64,000 nt of DNA, taken from Marvania coccoides. Lineage: Eukaryota; Chlorophyta; Trebouxiophyceae; Chlorellales; Chlorellaceae. Both the position numbers and the translations under genes were made by a program. Below, piece by piece: positions 11,672-22,733 of the stretch (position 1 is its first letter; each line of letters opens with the position of its first letter). The notes below the pieces were generated by a model, which had not been told where the DNA came from, made no database searches, and saw only the letters and a list, made by a program, of their open reading frames with translations. The stretch spans positions 620,001 through 684,000 of the forward strand of contig OY978100.1 of the NCBI GenBank assembly GCA_963854735.1, in the 5' to 3' direction.

Positions 11672-13616
11672 TCAGTCAGAGTAATCAGCATCCAAGCTAG
11701 CGCGCACACTCCACTCCTTCTGCTCCTCCGCCTTGCCCGCTTCCCCTTGCTTCGCCGCTACTTCTGACGCAGGCTGCAGTTGCTGCGCAGCCTCCACAGC
11801 AGCAGCAGTAGCAGGCTGCTCTTCCACCACCTCCTCCTGCCTCACCCGCTTCACTTCCTGCATGCCACCTCCCCCACCAGGCTGCGCTACTGCCGCCCTC
11901 TTATTCTGTTGCTGCTGCTGTCGCTGCTGCTTTCCGCCGGGCCTCCACTTTGAGAACTGATACGACGCGTCAGTCAGGAACCACAGCCACGCCGCGTTCA
12001 CCTTCTCGTCGCGGTCTCTCTGCGCCAGCTTGGGGTAGAGCTGCTTGCCCTTAAACTCCGCTGTCGCCGCTGAAAAGTCGCTCATGCGCAGACACTCGTT
12101 CTTATCCCCCCACTTGTTGTTGTACGCATCGTAGTAGCACTCGTCCAGAAACAGCCCCAAGTCGGGCGCCATGGGCACCACCACGGTGGCAGGCGCGGAC
12201 AGGGCGTGGCGGAGGCTGCCGGCAGAGGCAGTCCCTCTGAATTCCGCCAGCGCCATGCCCACCATCTTGCGGATCTGGTGCAGCATGAAGGACTGCCCTA
12301 TGACCACCAGGCGCACCCAAGGCTCGTCGCCGATGTGAAAGACGCCCTCGCAGGTGAAGCTCAGCATGTAGCGCTTGGCCTGTGAAATTTTAACGGAAAA
12401 AGAAGAAAATTTAAGAAATAGGCAAATTAATGAGATTACGGAGGACATAGAGATGACAGGAGAGGGGAGGTAAATGATGACATCAGTGCATCGACAGCAT
12501 GCAATGCATAAAAATAGCGAAAGGAAGCATCAATGCAGAGGAAAAAAGAAAATATTAAATATTGCCTGTGGCGACGATGCTGGCATCTTGACCGTGAAGT
12601 TGTGGAAGTTGTGGGTACCCTTGTACTGCCCCAGGATGTCGTTCATGCGCTGCACGCAGGCGTCGTCAAACACCATCGTGGAACCGTGCTCAAACACAGT
12701 GGAAGCAGCGGCAGCAGCGGCAGCGGAGGCCTCGACGCCTGCAGGGTCCTGGGGCTGCTCCGCCTCGTCCGCCGCCTCCGCAGCGAGCTCCATCGCCGCG
12801 TTCGCGTCGGCGTCATCCCCAGCCGCCACCACAGCCCCCCCGGCACCGCCGGCAGCGGCAGCGGCAGCGGCAGCGGCGGCGTTGTTGCCATTGCCGCCCT
12901 GTTTGCGCTGCGTGGGCATGCCTTTGACCGCCGGGTCGAACATCCACACGGGCAGGATGTACTCGTAGCGCCGCTTGTCGCAGGCTTTTCTGGAGTCGAA
13001 GCCTTTGACGGTGCGCCTGAAGCCCAGCGCTCGAATGGCCGACGGCAGGGCCTCGTTGATGCGCTCCAGGATGCCTGGAGGGTTGAGCACCATGTTCAGG
13101 GACACCACCTGCCCCACTGCGCTGACTCCTTTGTCGGTGCGCGCCGCCCGCATCCAGTGCACCTGAAATTTACCACCAAATGAAGAAATTAAATTCCTTG
13201 CCGCTACTCTCAGGGACATCACAGTTTATATAGCTCAATGTTCAGTGGAATTTGTCGGTTTAAACGCACATACGGTACACGTGATAACGTAATATTATAA
13301 AAAGAGAGCAAATATTTACCTTCATGAAGCCGCGTTCGTCTGCGTTTGCTTCGGAGATCCCGCCGGCGGTGGCGATGGCTTTGAACAGGTCTTCCTCGAT
13401 GGTGCGGGCGCCAGGGTTGCGCTGCATACCCTGGTAGCCATGCCCCACGTACGCCAGGAACAGCGCTACCTTGCGCTTCCTGTTTGGGTTTCCCTGTTCG
13501 TTCTGAGAGGAGGGAGCAGCAGCAGCAGTAGAGGTGGGAGCTTCCGCTGCGGCCTCCGTGGTGGGCGGCGCCTCGGTGGACTCTTCTGGAGCTTTCTTCT
13601 CCTCTTCCGCCGACAT
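11672..13616 (-). CDS. PUS1: tRNA pseudouridine synthase PUS1 (TruA family)
   Basis: Converts uridines to pseudouridine in tRNA (positions such as 27/28 for PUS1 relatives). Exons are 13616-13320, 13162-12566 and 12379-11672, giving 533 residues. Catalytic Asp109 lies in RAARTDKGVSA. Further motifs: LAYVGHGYQGMQRNP, CDKRRYEYILPVWMF, GTHNFHNFT and GQSFMLHQIRKMVG. A long Ala/Asp insert sits between the PVWMF and FEHG regions and the C-terminal 100 residues are low-complexity Gln/Glu/Ala, both outside the fold. Intron 2 (12565-12380) fits only as GC-AG: the join Pro-Gln|Ala-Lys-Arg-Tyr reproduces the family spacing exactly. The ATG at 13616 is the first in frame; the frame continues upstream only through non-ATG codons. 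Confidence 0.93.
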
Positions 13617-13712
13617 TTCCGATGAAAATTTTCGCCAAAACTTTATTGATGCAAAGAGATTAAAATTCAAATCGTGCGCCCCTGCGCCTGTCTAACTCTC
13701 TAAATGTCGGGT

Positions 13713-13717
13713 TTACA
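13713..13717 (-). terminator. Candidate poly(A) signal TGTAA for MPP6
   Basis: TGTAA on the minus strand, 27 nt past the MPP6 stop, within the short gap before PUS1. Confidence 0.4.
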
Positions 13718-13743
13718 TGTAAAAAAATAATCAATATCGAAAA

Positions 13744-14327
13744 CTAATGCGCAGTCTTCTTTTTTTTTCGTTCTGGGTCTCTCTGTTTTTCCTTCTTGCC
13801 GCCGCCACCACTTGAAGGCCTCCGCTCTTTCTTCTTCGCCAGTCTGCACTCACACACGACAATACGGGTAAGGCTGTTGTAATACATCAAAAGCAACACA
13901 AACCCGTGCTTTCTCACCTTAATGCCATAGCTTCGTCGGTAATGGCGGCATCATCACCCATCTCCTCCTTCTCCTTCTCCTTCTCCTTCTCTGCGCTCGG
14001 TTCTGGTCCTGATGAACCAACGTGTGGACCTCCAAACGTCATGCGCCCGCTTGTGGCCGGTGGGTCCCCTTCCAAAATGACTACACACCCACTTTTTGCT
14101 GCTGCCGCCACCCAGTGCTCATCCTGTACGCAGTTTGAAGGGCGGAATTTCATCGAGTTGCATTAAGATATATTTTATTTTATTTATTCAAGCAAATGTT
14201 TTACCTGTGGGGGCGGCAGAGCTGCTTCCTCGGGAGATTTGGCATCTTCTTCTCTTTGTCTTTGTTTCACGGCTGCGCGCTGCATGAATTTCAGGCCCAT
14301 GACCTTGGAGCTTAGCTTGTCTGTCAT
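13744..14327 (-). CDS. MPHOSPH6: M-phase phosphoprotein 6 homologue (exosome cofactor)
   Basis: MPP6 links the nuclear exosome to its helicase and is needed for 5.8S rRNA 3' processing. Exons 14327-14205, 14123-13918 and 13843-13744 give 142 residues (human 160). Seen: N-terminal KLSSKVMGLKFMQRA, which aligns with the conserved LSKNLLRMKFMQR core; QDEHWVA; GRMTFGGPHV aligning with GRMSFRGFNPEV; an Glu/Lys repeat (EKEKEKEKEE) and a basic C-terminus. It sits 127 bp upstream of PUS1 on the same strand and diverges from the Ca2+ ATPase. A TGTAA on the minus strand lies 27 nt after the stop. Short but the three motif blocks in the right order make this firm. Confidence 0.85.
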
Positions 14328-14700
14328 TTTGTTTGATTTCAATATAAAATTAGAAGAAGAAGAAATGATTGAGATTGAATCTTTGAAAAAATAATTTTAA
14401 ACTTCAATATCGTCTCCTCCCGCTTTATAACATGGCAAAAATCTTCGCTAATTAATATAAAACGCCTTTGTGTATTCCCGCCACGTGGCAACTTTATTTA
14501 TTTATTTCTTTATTTCCACGTTTTTTCGACATCCACTCGATGCCACGCGCCCCACTTCACTTAACTTCTTTATATATTTGATATATTTACTCCACATTCG
14601 GAGCACCACGCGCAGTAGGCAGTGGTGCGGCTTGTGTTCGCCGAGGACTAAGAAGAATGAAATAAAAGCCCGAGAGAAAATATATTATTCAGTTTCAACT
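14328..14700. promoter_or_regulatory. Divergent spacer MPP6 / Ca2+ ATPase
   Basis: 373 bp between two opposite start codons, AT-rich, with an open but AT-rich frame on the plus strand that looks like leader sequence. No specific promoter element identified. Confidence 0.4.
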
Positions 14701-17700
14701 ATGAAATCAACAATTTTTTGCAGCTCTGTATGTCCCCTAGCCACCAAGCCAAGGGTGGTGAAAAGAGCCTTCCAAAGACATCTTTCGAAACATTATACGA
14801 AGCTTGCCGGAAAGAGGAACAATTTTGACAGTTTCGTTCGCGTGACATCCCGCATCTGCACCTCCCTCCTTGATGATCCACCCGTCGACAGTCAAACGGC
14901 CACCTTGGCGCCTTCCCCAACCGCCTCTGGAGATTCCACCCCGCTTCCGCCAGCCATCCTGAGCCCCACGCAAGCTCAGGACCTGGTGCAGCTACAGGTG
15001 AGCGACGTGTACTCACTAGGCATCGTCAGCTCCCCGGAAGCGCTGGCAGCTGCGCTGGTCACTGACCCCCTCTCAGGCCTCCTCAACTCCGATTCCGCCG
15101 GTGAGTGCAACCATTTAAATAATTTTCCAGTTTTACTGCAAATATTTTACAATTATTTGTTCGTAATTTTCTCTGGTAGCAAGATGCATCTTTTCTTAAT
15201 ATTTTTAACCGTATTGCATTTCATTTTTCATTTTGGGGGGGCCGCTTTGCAGCTCTGGCCAAGAGAGCAGCTGTCTACGGCACTAACTCAGTGCCCCCTC
15301 CCACCTCCGCCACTTTTCTGGAGCTCCTCCTCGAAGCCACCGGCGACTTCACTGTCCTCGTGCTCCTGGCTGCTGGCACCGCCTCCCTGACTCTAGAATA
15401 TTGGCTGGCCGCTGAGGAGGGCACCTCAGCCAACTGGATTGAGGGCGCCAGCATCCTGGCGGCGGTGGCAGTTGTGGTGCTGGTCACCGCGGGCAATAAC
15501 TGGCAGAAAGAGCGCCAGTTCCGGGAGCTACAGGTGGTGCAGGCGGAGGGCAGGGTGAGGGCGTTGAGGGGTGGGTTGGAGGCGCAACTCAGCACGTCGA
15601 GCGTGCTGGTGGGAGACTTGGTGCTGGTGGAGGCGGGAGATATTTTGTGCGCGGATGGCGTGCTGGTGGGAGGCACAGACATTAAGTGAGAGAAAAAGAA
15701 AATGTTTCTTTCCCCTCTTCCTGAAGCTGTGTTCCCTCTTCCTAAAGCCTTTATACTACTCCAAAAATTTATCAAATAACAGAAAATTTACTCTATTTTA
15801 TGTTATCTGCAGCGTGATTAAATTTCTTTTTATTTTTTATTTTTATTCTTTTTGCAGGGTTGACGAGTCCCACCTGACGGGGGAGGCTGATGACGTGGCC
15901 AAGGACCCTCAGCGCGCGCAAGCCATGTACGGCGGCAGCAAAGTCGTATCAGGATTCGGGCGCATGATCGTCACCGCGGTGGGCCCTCGCTCCCAGTCTG
16001 GAAAAATCGCATCAATGATCGCTGCAGCGGGGGAAGCCAATCCCCTCGCAAAACTGATCAGCAGCGGCCCCCTCGCCGACGGCACGCCAGACACCACAGT
16101 AATGGGCGCCTTGCGCGAAGAAACAGCGCTGCAGAAGAAGCTAGCAGGGTATGCCGCCACCATTGGGCGCTTCGGCTTGGTTGCGGCCGTGGTGGCTTCC
16201 TCGGGGCTGGCCGCGAGGTTCAGCTACGACACGTTTTACCTGGCACACCAGCCGTGGGACTGGGCATATTTGCACGAGTACTTGAATTTTTTCATCACCG
16301 GTGTGACGATTTTGGTGGTGGCGGTCCCTGAGGGGCTGCCGCTGGCTGTGGCGATCTCTCTGGCCTACTCCGTGATGCGCATGCTGGAGCAGAACAACCT
16401 GGTGCGACACCTGGGCGCGGCGGAGGCCATGGCCACCACCACAGTCATCTGCACCGACAAGACAGGTAAATTTCGTCTTTTCTAGATAGAGCATTCTTTA
16501 GCTTCCTTGTTTTCATTCACAGCTTTTCCCCTTTTTTCTAAACGCATAAATGCATTAAATATCAATATCTGTGCAGGAACGCTCACCCAGAATAGAATGG
16601 CGGTCACCAAGCTGTGGCTGGCGGGGGAGGACGTCTCAGAAGTCGCGCGCTGGACCTCCACCTCACAGCCTTCCACCGCCACCCGAGATCCCCCGCATTG
16701 GAATACAGTTTCCTCCTCCTGGGGATCCGGCGATGAATTTGAATTTGACGCACCTGTCGCCTCCGCTGCTCCTGCGTCCACAGCCAGCACCCCCCCAACT
16801 GAATTCAAACGGCAGCTCCTCCGCCACGTTTCCCCCAAAGTGCTGTCTCTGTTGAGCCAGGGCATCGCGCTCAACTGCACCGCTAATTTGTACGTCGACA
16901 GCAAGGGGCGGCAGCGGGAGAGCGGCAACCGTACTGAGATCGCGCTGCTGCAGCTGGCGCAGGCGGCGGGGGTGGACGTGCCCGGGATCAAGTGCGACGA
17001 CGCCCTGGGGCTGGTGGCGCAAGCGCCCTTTTCCTCCGAGCGGAAAAGAATGACGACGGTGATTGCAGAAGAAGGGAAAGGAATTGTGCACGTGAAGGGC
17101 GCGGCAGAGATCGTGATCGAGCTGTGCCGGTGGTGGATGACGCCAGATGGCAAGCGGGAGGAGCTGAGCGCGGCGGACCGCGTGGAGCTGCTGCAAAGCT
17201 TCCAGGGCGGGGGGCTGCGGCTACTGGCGCTTGCTAGCCGAGCAATCAGCATGGAGGGGCTGAAAGACAAGCTTGGAGGGGAGCTGCCGGATGGGCTGAT
17301 CAGCGACGTCAGCGGAGGGGAAGAGCCGGCGCTGGGGAGAGGTTATTTTGCTGGCTGCGGCTGCGGGACACCGGTGCTGTCTGAAGCGGCTTTAGACGCG
17401 CTGGAGCAGGAGTTGACGCTGATAGCGGTGGTGGGGATGGAGGATCCGCTGCGGCCAGAGGCCACGGAGGCCATTGCGGCGTGCCAGCGCGCCGGGATCG
17501 CGGTAAAAATGCTGACCGGTGACAACTCTGGTACCGCTTCTGATATTGCCCAGCAGTGTGGAATACTGCCCAAGAATAGCAGTACAAGGCGTGCCGCCGC
17601 TGGTGAGGCTCTCGATCTAGCGCTGGGGGAGTACGCTGTGATGGAAGGGCAGCAATTCCGCGACAAGGTGCTGCGACCAGATGGCAGCGTTGACGCAGCG

Positions 17701-18675
17701 GCCTTTCTGGAGGTGTGGCCGCAGCTGCGGGTTTTGGCGCGCTGCACCCCTGCCGACAAGTTCACCATCGTCACCGCGGTGCGGGGGCTCACCTCCGACC
17801 GCGTGGCGATGACTGGCGACGGCACCAACGACGCTCCAGCTCTCCGCGCCGCCAACGTCGGCTTTGCGATGTTTTCTGGCACAAAAGTGGCGCAAGACGC
17901 GGCGGACATCGTGCTGGTGGACGACAACTTCGCTTCCACGGTCGTGGCAGCTCTCTGGGGGCGCAATGTGTACGCCAACGTCGCCCGATTCCTTCAGTTT
18001 CAGCTGACCATCAACACCGTGGCGGTGACCACTGCGGTGGGCGGCGCGCTCGCCGCAGCCGAGTCCCCGCTGTCTGCGGTGCAGATGCTGTGGGTGAACC
18101 TCATCATGGATTCCCTAGCCTCGCTGGCGCTGGCCACCGAGCCGCCTGACGAAGCGCTGCTCTCGCTGCCGCCCTACACCGAAAACTATCAGTTCCTGGA
18201 CCCCGATGCGCCCATGCTGAAGCACGTCGTGGGACAAGCAGCCTACCAGCTGGGCGTCCTCGCCTGGCTGCTGACGGCGGCGCCGGCAGCGCTAGGCTTT
18301 GCGGCTCATATCACCGGCGAAGGCCCCTCCGTGCACCACACCCTGGTGTTCAACGCCTTTGTGATGATGCAACTGTTCAACCAGGTGAACGCGCGGAAAG
18401 TCGCGGACGCCGCTGATGTAGGGGAGGGACTGGGTGGCAGCGGAGCGGGACTTTTTATGGCTGTGCTGGGCGCGGAAGCGGTGCTGCAGGCGGTGATTGT
18501 GGAGTGGGGCGGCGCCGCATTCTCCACGGTGCCCCTCAGCGCTGGCCAGTGGGGGCTGTGCGTTGGGTTTGGGGCGGGATCGCTGCTGGTGAGGCAGGTG
18601 CTGCGGAGGGTGCCACACCAGCGGGTGTGGGCGGCGCTGAAGCCGCTACTGAGCGGTGGTAGTACGAATGCATAA
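14701..18675 (+). CDS. ACA: P-type Ca2+ ATPase, type IIB (PMCA/ACA)
   Basis: Pumps Ca2+ out of the cytosol with ATP. Exons 14701-15100, 15253-15685, 15858-16465 and 16577-18675 give 1179 residues. Seen: actuator loop with DESHLTGEADDVAK, PEGLPLAVAISLAYSV in TM4, phosphorylation site DKTGTLTQNR (Asp478, split by intron 3), KGAAEIV, MLTGDN, GDGTNDAPAL and the TM5-TM6 block with ML WVNLIMDSLASLALAT. The protein ends soon after the last membrane segment, so it lacks the long C-terminal regulatory tail of animal PMCAs. The N-terminus carries a basic segment (VKRAFQRHLSKHYTKLAGKR, residues about 20-39), a candidate N-terminal calmodulin-binding autoinhibitor as in plant ACA pumps; this is inference. 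Which membrane it is in is not visible. Confidence 0.93.
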
Positions 18676-19094
18676 ATGCACATTTTATTATATAAACAAT
18701 AGAATAAATATTTTCTTTTCCTGAATCATGATATCTTTTTCTTCCCTTCTTTTTGCTGTTTTCCTTTTCTTCCTTGCATTGAGAGCAGCTGCAAATTTGC
18801 AATTTCATTTGACACAGCGAATGGATATTATTCTTCTCGAGCGTTTTTAGTTATTATACACGGTTTTCCTGCACGCTTGTAAACAAAATTCTCAGAGCTG
18901 TGGTGGAGGCTGCGGAGCCCAGCAGAACAGAGTTCTGAACTCCAATTTTATTGAGGTCGCCATGAGCTATTAATGAAAATAGGGCGTGTTTTGGACTCCT
19001 AGGGCGCCGAACAAAAAATAGGAGCTGGAGTCAGGTGGCTGCTTTTTCAAAATTCTTTGTTCGACTTCTGTTTACTCGGGCTCCGTTTTCCATA
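18676..19094. other. Spacer after the Ca2+ ATPase
   Basis: AT-rich; an AATAAA-type motif lies within 40 nt of the ATPase stop. No gene seen. Confidence 0.4.
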
Positions 19095-19526
19095 TGTGTG
19101 AGCGAACCATGTTGCTTCAAATTCCAAACGAGGAGATCGCTGCCAATTCGGATTTGGAAAGGGGGACACAGCTGAACACACAGTCGGGCACAACTGCCCT
19201 CATGTTTGCAGCCTAAAACGGGAAAACGGACTCCGTAGTCGAACTCCTTGAGAGCGGCGCCGTGTACAGTGCCCTATTCCTTGCTGTTAAAGGCGGGCAT
19301 GCGGCAACGGCGAGGGTGCTGCTCGACTGGGGCGCTAAGCTCGGCGTCGACTACAATTAACAATATGTTGCTTTGCGGCGCTCGCAGCGGGAGCGAAGCG
19401 GTTATGCGTCTCCTGCTAGAAAAAGGAGCAGACGTGCGTGCCAGAGATGAGGACGGGACTACTGCCCTCCACATCGCTTGCAGGGAAGGGCGTGGCGCCT
19501 TTGATGGAGTTGCTGCTCGCTAATTA
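19095..19526 (+). pseudogene. Broken ankyrin-repeat gene
   Basis: Three adjoining stretches read as ankyrin repeats but not in one frame. The first contains SGTTALMFAA, then an in-frame TAA, then NGKTDSVVELLESGA and AVKGGHAATARVLLDWGAKL up to another stop. The second, in a different frame (around 19370-19495), reads EAVMRLLLEKGADVRARDE and DGTTALHIACREGR. The third, shifted again, reads VAPLMELLLAN and stops. The consensus xTALhxAxxxGxxxxvxxLLxxGA is clear. No splice pairs were found that would rescue all three breaks, so a decayed gene is the simplest reading; a sequencing error cannot explain all lesions easily. Confidence 0.75.
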
Positions 19527-19564
19527 AGCTCTTTACGCACTTTTTCATTATATGCACATGTCGA

Positions 19565-21328
19565 TTAGAAGTAAAACCAAATAACACAAATGCAGCAGGC
19601 AACACCGACATTTATTAGCAACGAAGAAATTCCAGGAGCGGAGTTGCAGACAGCTTGCGATTTTCCAGGCATCAACGCTGCAGTCTGGAACTCCTGCTGC
19701 CCATTTTCAAGCGCAATCCAGGTCTCCATCTCCTGCACCGGGTGGCCTAGCTGCAGCCCCAGGATGCGTACTCCATGCTGGAGGCCCGTATAGCTGCCAA
19801 ATCCAGTTTTGCGGCTGTAATGCAGCATTAATAACAGCGCGCATTTAATTATTTGCGGGAATTTCAAAATAAAATCATAGCTAAGCTGCCCTCACCAGTA
19901 CCCAATGCGCACCCCAGCAACTGTGCCAACAAAATCATTGCTGTGATAGTGACTGCTAAAGAGAGCTTCCACGCCTGCCTCCTTTAGAGCGGCGAACAAC
20001 CCTGTGTTAATCAATGGGCAATTGGACGGCTCCCCTTTAGTTCCTACAGTGCTCAAGCCAGCTCCTTCTTCTGCAGCTATTAATATTTCAGGGAGCGGGA
20101 TGTGAAGAAAGGCAACAGAAGCAGACGCAGCAGGCAGCAGAGCAGCGGTCTTTCGAAACCATTGCACGGTGGTAGGTGCCACGCATCCCCATCCAGCGTC
20201 AAAAGGGCCGCAGCCTTGGCGCAGTGAATCAAAAAACCAAAGTCGAGCAGGTGGATGATGCACAGAATAATTACGTGCCAAGCGGGCATTGTTGGTGTAA
20301 TTTTGTGCGAAGATGTTAATATAGTAGTTTGTGGCTCCTCCTATTGTGGCAGGGCCAAGCTGAGTTAAGGAAAGCGGCCCTTCGCTGGAAATGAGCGCAG
20401 CAATTTCTCGCCTCGTCATGTCGGCCTCGTCATCGTGGTTGCCAAGAGCAACGGCGTACGGCACGCCGCGTGCCTTTAAAGGTGCTACCAGCTGGGCCCA
20501 ACGCTGCTCAAACCACCCCTTTTGGCCCTGAGAAAACCGACCACTGACCATGTCGCCTGACAAGACGGCTAAACCAGGGGTTTCGCTGGTTAAAATGGCA
20601 CGCATGATCTGCACATTGATTTAATAAATTTCAAAAGTTTCAAAATTATGCTGGAACGCCCTTGCTGAGGCACTGGTAGTTGGTTCATAAACTGGCGCTG
20701 TGGTGAATTCACCTACTTCGAATTAGGGGGGCAATTCTTATGATATTCGCATATTTGAAAGCTGAAAACGGCTTCGCGTACGTACCTTTGTGTTGTTGGC
20801 GTCCTTGTTTCCAGACTCTCCGTGGTGCAGATCAGCGAAAATTGCAATGTTAAAGTAGCCGTCGGAGCCGAAGCTCAAGTCAGCGGATACTGCATGGTAG
20901 AGAACAGCTGCGCAGAAAATATGTATCAGAACAGCACCGCATGGTCTCGTGTTTGCGATATTCGCATTATTTGAATTGCGTGAAGCGTCCAAGAGAGTTT
21001 ATTTTTTTATCAAGAAATTTTATCTTGCCCACACTGCACTTGCATTGTTTGTGTGCTCTCTAAAGTATGAGTTATTTGTATTGAACGTTTTTTTTGTTTT
21101 TTTTAAATGGAAGATACTGGAGAAGAAAAACAAAATTACCCCCACGCTCAATGTTAAAATTTGCCTTCCTTTTCTATTTTCCCTCTTCACTTTGAAAGGC
21201 AGCTAATTTACATGGTCAAAATAAAAAATGAATTCAATGCATGTACGCATAAAGAGAATGTCATGCGTTCGCGTGGCGTGCGCATACCGTTGCAGGATAA
21301 ATGTAAAGGCTGTTTGTTTTGAAGCCAT
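19565..21328 (-). CDS. Calcineurin-like metallophosphoesterase (PAP29-like), start uncertain
   Basis: Purple acid phosphatase-type phosphoesterase, probably secreted or membrane-anchored. Sure exons: about 20945-20786, 20608-19896 and 19814-19565. Metal-binding motifs: IFADLHHG (DxH), LSGDMV (GD), ALGNHDDEADM (GNHD), FLHIPLPE (H) and SSHYHSND (GHxH-like, with Ser for Gly). After the hydrophobic segment near the start comes SFGSDGYFNIAIFADLHHG, as in DCR2/PAP29. The C-terminal 20 residues are hydrophobic, suggesting a membrane anchor. The 20945 exon has no in-frame ATG; an upstream exon 21328-21288 (MASKQTAFTFILQR) would join in phase and give a signal sequence, but its acceptor near 20946 lacks a pyrimidine tract. 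The catalytic domain is firm, the 5' end is not. Confidence 0.7.
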
Positions 21329-21375
21329 TATTTCATTCAATCGGGTCTCTTTTTGTTGCAGCAGCCCTTCAATTT

Positions 21376-21776
21376 TCAGTTGTAGGCACGTAGGGGATCC
21401 ATCCCATCTTCGCACCCGTAGCCACCGCCGCCACAGCCGCCACCTGTTTGAAAAGAAGACAACAACCAACTAGGCAATATGCGGAGAAGAAACCCGAAAA
21501 TTAAACCAAATAAAACACTAAAACTAGTAGAAAGTGGCTAGATAGAAGTGAAAATGAATCGCTCACCAAGCGCCTGCTCCGGACAGCGCCCAGTGTCGCA
21601 GCCTTCGATTGAGGCGGTTTCGGACCCGATGAACAGTCGCTTGGAGGTTTGAGCCCCTTTGTCTACCGTCTTCTCCCCTCCTGCAGTGCTTTCTAGGCCC
21701 TCCGTTGGCAGTTCAACACAAGCTGCAGGGAACGATAGAGCGCCACCCTTGCTGGGCTGAGCTGTAGGCACGTCAC
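21376..21776 (-). CDS. 3' part of a small Cys/Gly-rich protein
   Basis: Two exons, 21776-21567 and 21443-21376, join in phase through GT-AG sites and end in TGA. They encode about 92 residues: a low-complexity part with TAQPSKGGALSFPAACVEL, then IEGCDTGRCPEQALGGGCG, GGGYGCEDGMDPLRAYN. Five Cys lie in the last 40 residues, spaced like a metal-binding or disulfide tail. The first exon starts in phase 1 after a good acceptor, so at least one upstream exon must exist between 21777 and about 22600; none was found with confidence. No family recognised. The gene ends 47 bp before the candidate first exon of the phosphoesterase. Confidence 0.45.
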
Positions 21777-22189
21777 CTGTAAATTCAATTATAGAATTTT
21801 TTTAGTGAGAGGGGCGAGCCAAGTAGCCGTTTGGAGAGGAATATACACAGTAACTTGCGTTTCTCCATTTCCCCCTCTCTTTAACTCTCAAAATATGCGT
21901 TTCCGGGGTTCCCTAGCGGCTTTCGTACGAAATAGAAAAGCATTGATATTAATTTACAACACAACGCGGCGTTTGCAGGAGTGAAAACAGTGTCGGAGTT
22001 TTTTTTGCCCTGCTGCCATGTCACCACCTCCCTTGCTGTTCTTCTCACCCCTTTCTGATTGACTTTACAGATTCAATTTTATAGATTACGTCCCTAGGAG
22101 CACGCAAGGAGGCCGCCATGCTGCAAATGTCTCTAAATTTGAAATGCATTATTATTATTATTATTATTAATTCATCAAGCTTTTCTCGC

Positions 22190-22335
22190 AGTGCAAGCGT
22201 AAGCGTACCAATCGCCTACAAAGAAGCCCAAGTTTGCCGACGACGACGAAATGGAATACACAGAGGTAGAAGCGCGCTTGCGCCATGCTGAGGAGCAAGT
22301 CAAGGCTGACCTTCATACTCACTTTGTGAGTGGTG
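22190..22335 (+). pseudogene. Coding-like remnant, possibly ribosome-recycling-factor-like
   Basis: An isolated stretch with a good acceptor (TTCTCGCAG before 22192) and donor (TTT|GTGAGT at about 22331) reads PTKKPKFADDDEMEYTEV and EARLRHAEEQVKADLHTHF in one frame. Acidic linker plus amphipathic helix vaguely recalls the N-terminal part of ribosome recycling factor (EARMxxALxxLKxDLxxIRTGR). An in-frame TAA lies just after the acceptor and no partner exons were found on either side, so it is more likely a leftover than a working exon. Low confidence. Confidence 0.25.
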
Positions 22336-22733
22336 GACAGACAAATGGAGGGCGACCTGGACGTGGTCAAACATAGCAAGAACATAGACGCCAGCGCAGG
22401 CCCGCGCCAGCAATGAAGAGAGGGTTGTGAGGGGCGCAGCGGGACTGGAGTTTGCGTATGCGAAGAAGAGGGGGACGCGAAGTAATGACAATGATATATG
22501 GAAAATAAGAAAATATGTTTGTTTTTGTTTGCGATTCCAACGTGTTCTATTGACAAGGTTTTCATATAATAAATAAACCTGTGAATATGTGCATATACAT
22601 ATCGGTTAAATATGCCGGTTAAAAATAAATATATGCCGTTGTGATGGAAAACATGTTGTTTAAACAGTTAAAAAAAAATATATATATATAACCGAATACA
22701 TGAATTTCAAGGTGCACTCCTTCCTTAATTCCG

